Positions 60,937 to 64,000 of a DNA stretch of 64,000 nucleotides are shown one piece after another. Location: NCBI GenBank assembly GCA_016703105.1, contig JADJCS010000004.1:186001-250000 (forward strand). The letters are read 5' to 3'. The notes beneath the pieces are model-generated. The model was not told the DNA's origin and did not search any database. It saw only the letters and a list, made by a program, of their open reading frames with translations. The position numbers were made by a program, and so were the translations under genes. Source of the DNA: Flavobacteriales bacterium (GTDB taxonomy: Bacteria; Bacteroidota; Bacteroidia; Flavobacteriales_F; PHOS-HE28). The first letter of the stretch is position 1. The number at the start of each line of letters is the position of its first letter.

Positions 60937-62781
60937 ATGTGCGGGATCGTCGCCTATTTGGGAGACAAGGAAGCCTACCCCATTCTGATCAACGGGCTGA
61001 AACGCCTGGAATATCGGGGCTACGACAGCGCCGGCGTGGCTTTGCTCACCGGCGGTAAGCTCTTGGTGCATAAGTGCCAGGGCAAGGTGAGCGACCTGGA
61101 AGTTTTCACGGAGGGTAAGGTGCTCTCCGGCACGGTGGGTATGGGCCATACGCGTTGGGCAACGCATGGTCCGCCCAATGACATCAACGCCCACCCGCAT
61201 CAGAGCACGAGCGGCGATCTTGCACTGATCCATAACGGGATCATCGAGAACTATGCGGCCATCAAGGAGGAACTGACGCATCGCGGCCACAAGTTCCGCA
61301 GCGATACCGACACGGAGGTACTGGTGCATTTGATCGACGACATCCAGCGGAGCGAACAGGTCGACCTGGCCGAGGCTGTACGCCTGGCGTTGCAGAGTGT
61401 GGTGGGAGCGTACGCCATTGTGGTCCTTGACCGGAAGGCGCCGGACACCATGGTGGCCGCCCGAAAGAGCTCGCCGTTGGTGATCGGCATCGGGGAGAAC
61501 GGCGAGCATTTCATCGCCAGCGATGCCACCCCCATCGTGGAACACACGAAGAACGTGGTGTATTTGGAAGATGGCGAGATCGCCTTGATCGACCGGCACC
61601 AAGGTCTGAAGATCCGCAACATCAAGAACCAGGACAAAACCCCGTTCATACAGGAGCTGGAAATGCACCTGGAGACGTTGGAAAAGGGCGGTTACGACCA
61701 TTTTATGCTCAAGGAGATCCATGAGCAACCGCGGAGCATCCGCGACAGCATGCGTGGCCGCCTCAATCTGGCGAAGGGCGAGGTGGTATTGGGGGGTATC
61801 AAGGACTATGAGCAGAAATTCCTGCACGCCAAGCGGATCTTGATCGTGGGATGTGGTACCAGCTGGCATGCCGGATTGGTTGGCGAGTATCTCTTTGAGG
61901 AACTGGCCCGGATCCCGGTGGAGGTGGAGTATGCCAGCGAGTTCCGGTACCGCAACCCGATCGTGAGCGAGGAGGATATCGTGATCGCCATCAGCCAGAG
62001 CGGTGAAACGGCCGATACCCTGGCGGCCATCGAGTTGGCGAAGGGACGCGGTGCGACGATCATCGGCATTTGCAATGTGGTAAGGAGCAGTATCGCGCGC
62101 ATCACGCACGCGGGGTCCTACACCCACGCCGGGCCGGAGATCGGCGTGGCCAGTACCAAAGCGTTCACGGCGCAGGTCACGGTGCTCACCCTCATGGCCT
62201 TGATGATCGGGCAGAAGAAGGGCACCATTAGCGGCAGCAAGTTTTTCCGGCTCTTGAACGAGTTGGATGCCATCCCGGCCAAAGTGGAGCAAGTGCTCAA
62301 AAGCGAGGCCCAGATCAAATACATCGCTGACATCTACAAGGATGCTACCAACGCGCTCTACTTAGGGCGTGGGTTCAGCTTCCCGGTCGCGTTGGAAGGC
62401 GCCTTGAAATTGAAAGAGATCAGTTACATCCACGCCGAGGGCTATCCAGCCGCGGAGATGAAACATGGCCCCATCGCATTGATCGACGAGGAGATGCCCG
62501 TCTTCGTGATCGCCACCAAAGGTGCCAGCTATGAGAAGGTGGTGAGCAATATCCAAGAGGTGAAGGCGCGCAAAGGCAAGGTGATCGCTATTGTGACCGA
62601 AGGCGATACCGTCGTGAAGGGTCTTGCGGATCACGTGATCCCGATACCCGATGCACCCGATGCGCTCGTTCCCCTGCTCAGCGCCATTCCGTTCCAGTTG
62701 ATCAGCTACCACATCGCCGTTATGCGTGGCTGCAATGTGGATCAACCGCGGAATTTGGCCAAGAGCGTCACGGTGGAGTGA
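60937..62781 (+). CDS. glmS: Glutamine-fructose-6-phosphate aminotransferase
   Basis: 614 residues, full length. It makes glucosamine-6-phosphate for cell-wall and LPS precursors. Cys2 (MCGIVAYLG) is the glutaminase nucleophile, GYDSAGVAL and HTRWATHG complete that domain, and two SIS domains follow (GCGTSWHAGLVGEYLFEELA, SQSGETADTLAAIELAK; LGRGFSFPVALEGALKLKEI). C-terminus ends NLAKSVTVE as usual. No ribozyme was seen in the 7-bp gap upstream. Confidence 0.97.
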   Translation: MCGIVAYLGDKEAYPILINGLKRLEYRGYDSAGVALLTGGKLLVHKCQGKVSDLEVFTEGKVLSGTVGMGHTRWATHGPPNDINAHPHQSTSGDLALIHNGIIENYAAIKEELTHRGHKFRSDTDTEVLVHLIDDIQRSEQVDLAEAVRLALQSVVGAYAIVVLDRKAPDTMVAARKSSPLVIGIGENGEHFIASDATPIVEHTKNVVYLEDGEIALIDRHQGLKIRNIKNQDKTPFIQELEMHLETLEKGGYDHFMLKEIHEQPRSIRDSMRGRLNLAKGEVVLGGIKDYEQKFLHAKRILIVGCGTSWHAGLVGEYLFEELARIPVEVEYASEFRYRNPIVSEEDIVIAISQSGETADTLAAIELAKGRGATIIGICNVVRSSIARITHAGSYTHAGPEIGVASTKAFTAQVTVLTLMALMIGQKKGTISGSKFFRLLNELDAIPAKVEQVLKSEAQIKYIADIYKDATNALYLGRGFSFPVALEGALKLKEISYIHAEGYPAAEMKHGPIALIDEEMPVFVIATKGASYEKVVSNIQEVKARKGKVIAIVTEGDTVVKGLADHVIPIPDAPDALVPLLSAIPFQLISYHIAVMRGCNVDQPRNLAKSVTVE

Positions 62782-63142
62782 GTTGTCGGGGTGGTCCCGC
62801 CCACATGAATACCTGTTCGTTCCTTCGATAGACCGACAGGTCCTTCGTGAAAAGGATATGGCCCAGATCGATCGCGGCCAGAACGCCGAACCCGCCGAAA
62901 GTGAGCCCATACACGATGGGCACCTTGGCGCTCGTACCCAGGTAGAGCCGATGCGCTCCGAAAGCCCCGAGCCCGATGGTGAGCAACGAGGCGATCAGTC
63001 GCTCTGGTTCCTTATCTGACGAAATGACCCGCGCTACCGGAACAGGGCTCATTGGCCGGTAGGGGCCTCCAACGTTCGCTTGAAGCAGCTGTGCGGTGCA
63101 GACAAGCAGCAGCGCAAGGATCGATCCGCGCCCAATAGGCAT
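62768..63142 (-). CDS. TM2-domain membrane protein
   Basis: 124 residues: signal peptide or first helix (GSILALLLVCTAQLLQANVG), then the TM2 unit with ASLLTIGLGAFGAHRLYLGT and VPIVYGLTFGGFGVLAAIDL around a short loop, the conserved G-x-x-G-x-H-R-x-Y-L-G motif. Function unknown. Its 3' end overlaps glmS by 14 bp on the opposite strand. Confidence 0.85.
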   Translation of the reverse strand: MPIGRGSILALLLVCTAQLLQANVGGPYRPMSPVPVARVISSDKEPERLIASLLTIGLGAFGAHRLYLGTSAKVPIVYGLTFGGFGVLAAIDLGHILFTKDLSVYRRNEQVFMWAGPPRQLTPP

Positions 63143-63187
63143 TAGACCAAAGGTAGCCGTCGCTTAGCGCTCCGATCGAGACGCTCC

Positions 63188-63796
63188 TCACTTACCGGCC
63201 GCGTAGCGACGGGCCACCTCGTTCCAATCCACCACGTTCCACCACGCGGTGATGTAGTCAGGACGTCGATTCTGGTAGTGGAGATAGTAGGCATGTTCCC
63301 ACACATCGAGCCCCAGGACAGGTGTTCCACCACAGCCCGTGTTGGGCATAAGAGGATTGTCCTGGTTCGGCGTTGAGCAGATCTCCAGCTTGCCGCCCGG
63401 ATGCACGCACAACCACGCCCAGCCGCTCCCGAAGCGGGTGGCCCCGGCGGCGGCGAACTTCTCCTTGAACGCATCGAAGGACCCAAAGGCCGTGTCGATC
63501 GCTTTGGCCAAGTCCCCTTGAGGTGCTCCTCCGCCCTGGGCGCTCATCACGGTCCAAAAGAGGCTATGATTGTAATGGCCTCCACCATTGTTGCGCACCG
63601 CCATGTTGTTCATGTCCAGGTCCTTTAGGATGGACTCAATGGACTTACCGTCCAATGGGGTGCCCTCGATGGCCTTGTTCAAGTTGGTCACATAGGCATT
63701 GTGGTGTTTTCCGTGGTGGATCTCCATGGTGCGGGCATCCACATGGGGTTCCAGTGCATTGAAGGCATAGGGGAGGGTGGGCAGTTGGAATGGCAT
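63188..63796 (-). CDS. Superoxide dismutase, Fe/Mn type
   Basis: 202 residues, no signal peptide, so cytoplasmic. It converts superoxide to oxygen and hydrogen peroxide. Metal ligands are His27 (MEIHHGKHH), His77 (GHYNHSLFW), Asp164 and His168 (LDVWEHAYYLHY). The sequence does not decide between iron and manganese. A TATCTTTG box lies 39 bp upstream. Confidence 0.96.
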   Translation of the reverse strand: MPFQLPTLPYAFNALEPHVDARTMEIHHGKHHNAYVTNLNKAIEGTPLDGKSIESILKDLDMNNMAVRNNGGGHYNHSLFWTVMSAQGGGAPQGDLAKAIDTAFGSFDAFKEKFAAAGATRFGSGWAWLCVHPGGKLEICSTPNQDNPLMPNTGCGGTPVLGLDVWEHAYYLHYQNRRPDYITAWWNVVDWNEVARRYAAGK

Positions 63797-63835
63797 TTCC
63801 GGAGGTGTCGTTTAAGTATTCGTCGAGATCGTGCC

Positions 63836-63843
63836 CAAAGATA
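63836..63843 (-). promoter_or_regulatory. -7 box of the superoxide dismutase gene
   Basis: TATCTTTG on the minus strand fits TAnnTTTG, 39 bp before the ATG. No clear -33 TTG is seen. Confidence 0.45.
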
Positions 63844-63862
63844 GGGGCAGCCTTCAGAAGGA

Positions 63863-63896
63863 TTTGGAGGTAATGGATTGGAAGTCATTACATTTG
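63863..63896 (+). promoter_or_regulatory. Promoter of the terminal lipoprotein gene
   Basis: TTTG (63863-63866), 22 bp, then TACATTTG (63889-63896), close to the Bacteroidota consensus. The ATG is 30 bp further on. Confidence 0.5.
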
Positions 63897-63926
63897 CCGC
63901 CACTTTCACCAAAACACCACACGGAA

Positions 63927-64000
63927 ATGATCAAGAAATTCGCTGTGCTCGCCACTATGGCGACGCTGCTCGTCGCTTGCGGCGGCCCCACCCAGGAGGA
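63927..64000 (+). CDS. Lipoprotein (partial, N-terminus only)
   Basis: Only 24 codons are in the window: MIKKFAVLATMATLLVACGG PTQE. The hydrophobic stretch followed by LVAC is a standard lipobox, so the mature protein starts at Cys18. The rest and the family are out of view. Confidence 0.75.
   Translation, partial: MIKKFAVLATMATLLVACGGPTQE

Noticed and set aside
60916..62292. 458-codon open frame on the minus strand
   Set aside because: Antisense to glmS.
1..64000. tRNA or rRNA genes
   Set aside because: I looked for T-loop motifs and acceptor pairing in the gaps and saw no convincing candidate.

Overview
The window is a high-GC (roughly 60%) chromosomal segment from a Bacteroidota bacterium, most likely in the Flavobacteriales. 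The grounds are a large set of secreted proteins with type IX secretion (T9SS) C-terminal sorting domains, Bacteroidota-type gene orders (DUF4271-hemD-rnpA-yidD-S41 protease; panC-panD-flippase-rfaE2-radA divergent from glgA-like/DUF4270/glmS), a fused MurF-alanine racemase, and TAnnTTTG promoter boxes in place of sigma70 boxes. No rRNA, tRNA, CRISPR array, integrase or complete insertion sequence was seen.

Layout. 1-28 kb is accessory. It holds a partial GNAT acetyltransferase, a 44-bp tandem repeat array beside an XRE regulator, three large T9SS cargo genes interleaved with two families of palindromic dispersed repeats, a toxin-antitoxin pair whose toxin carries a nonsense codon, several frameshifted secreted or membrane proteins, a MITE-like element with a 5-bp target duplication, an OsmC/small membrane protein/hydrolase cluster, three near-identical small secreted proteins, two tandem MBOAT acyltransferase + SGNH-like pairs (probable extracellular polysaccharide O-acylation), and a DUF433/DUF5615 toxin-antitoxin pair. 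28-38 kb is core: a T9SS gene coupled to a glutaryl-CoA-dehydrogenase-like gene, then hemD, rnpA, yidD, an S41 protease and LPS assembly genes (O-antigen ligase, heptosyltransferase-like GT9, GT2). 38-43 kb holds two large secreted proteins, one a subtilisin-like protease lacking the usual catalytic Asp. 43-49.5 kb is core (murF-alr, tdk, M28 peptidase, rsmI). 49.5-51.5 kb looks like an insertion bounded by a 42-bp direct repeat. 51.6-64 kb is mostly core: oxidoreductases, radA, rfaE2, panD, panC, the glgA-like gene, DUF4270, glmS, TM2, Fe/Mn superoxide dismutase and the start of a lipoprotein.

Cross-cutting observation. About ten genes are interrupted by frameshifts. In almost every case adding or removing one base in a short homopolymer restores the reading frame, including in the biosynthetic gene panC. 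These are more likely consensus errors than decay, so the 'pseudogene' entries should be read as frameshifted as sequenced. The in-frame TAG in the ParE-like toxin is a different kind of change.

How the genes fit together. Secreted T9SS cargo, the MBOAT/SGNH acylation pairs and the LPS ligase/glycosyltransferases all point to heavy investment in the cell surface. The toxin-antitoxin modules, palindromic repeats, MITE and direct-repeat-bounded block mark the first 28 kb and the 49.5-51.5 kb stretch as the plastic parts.
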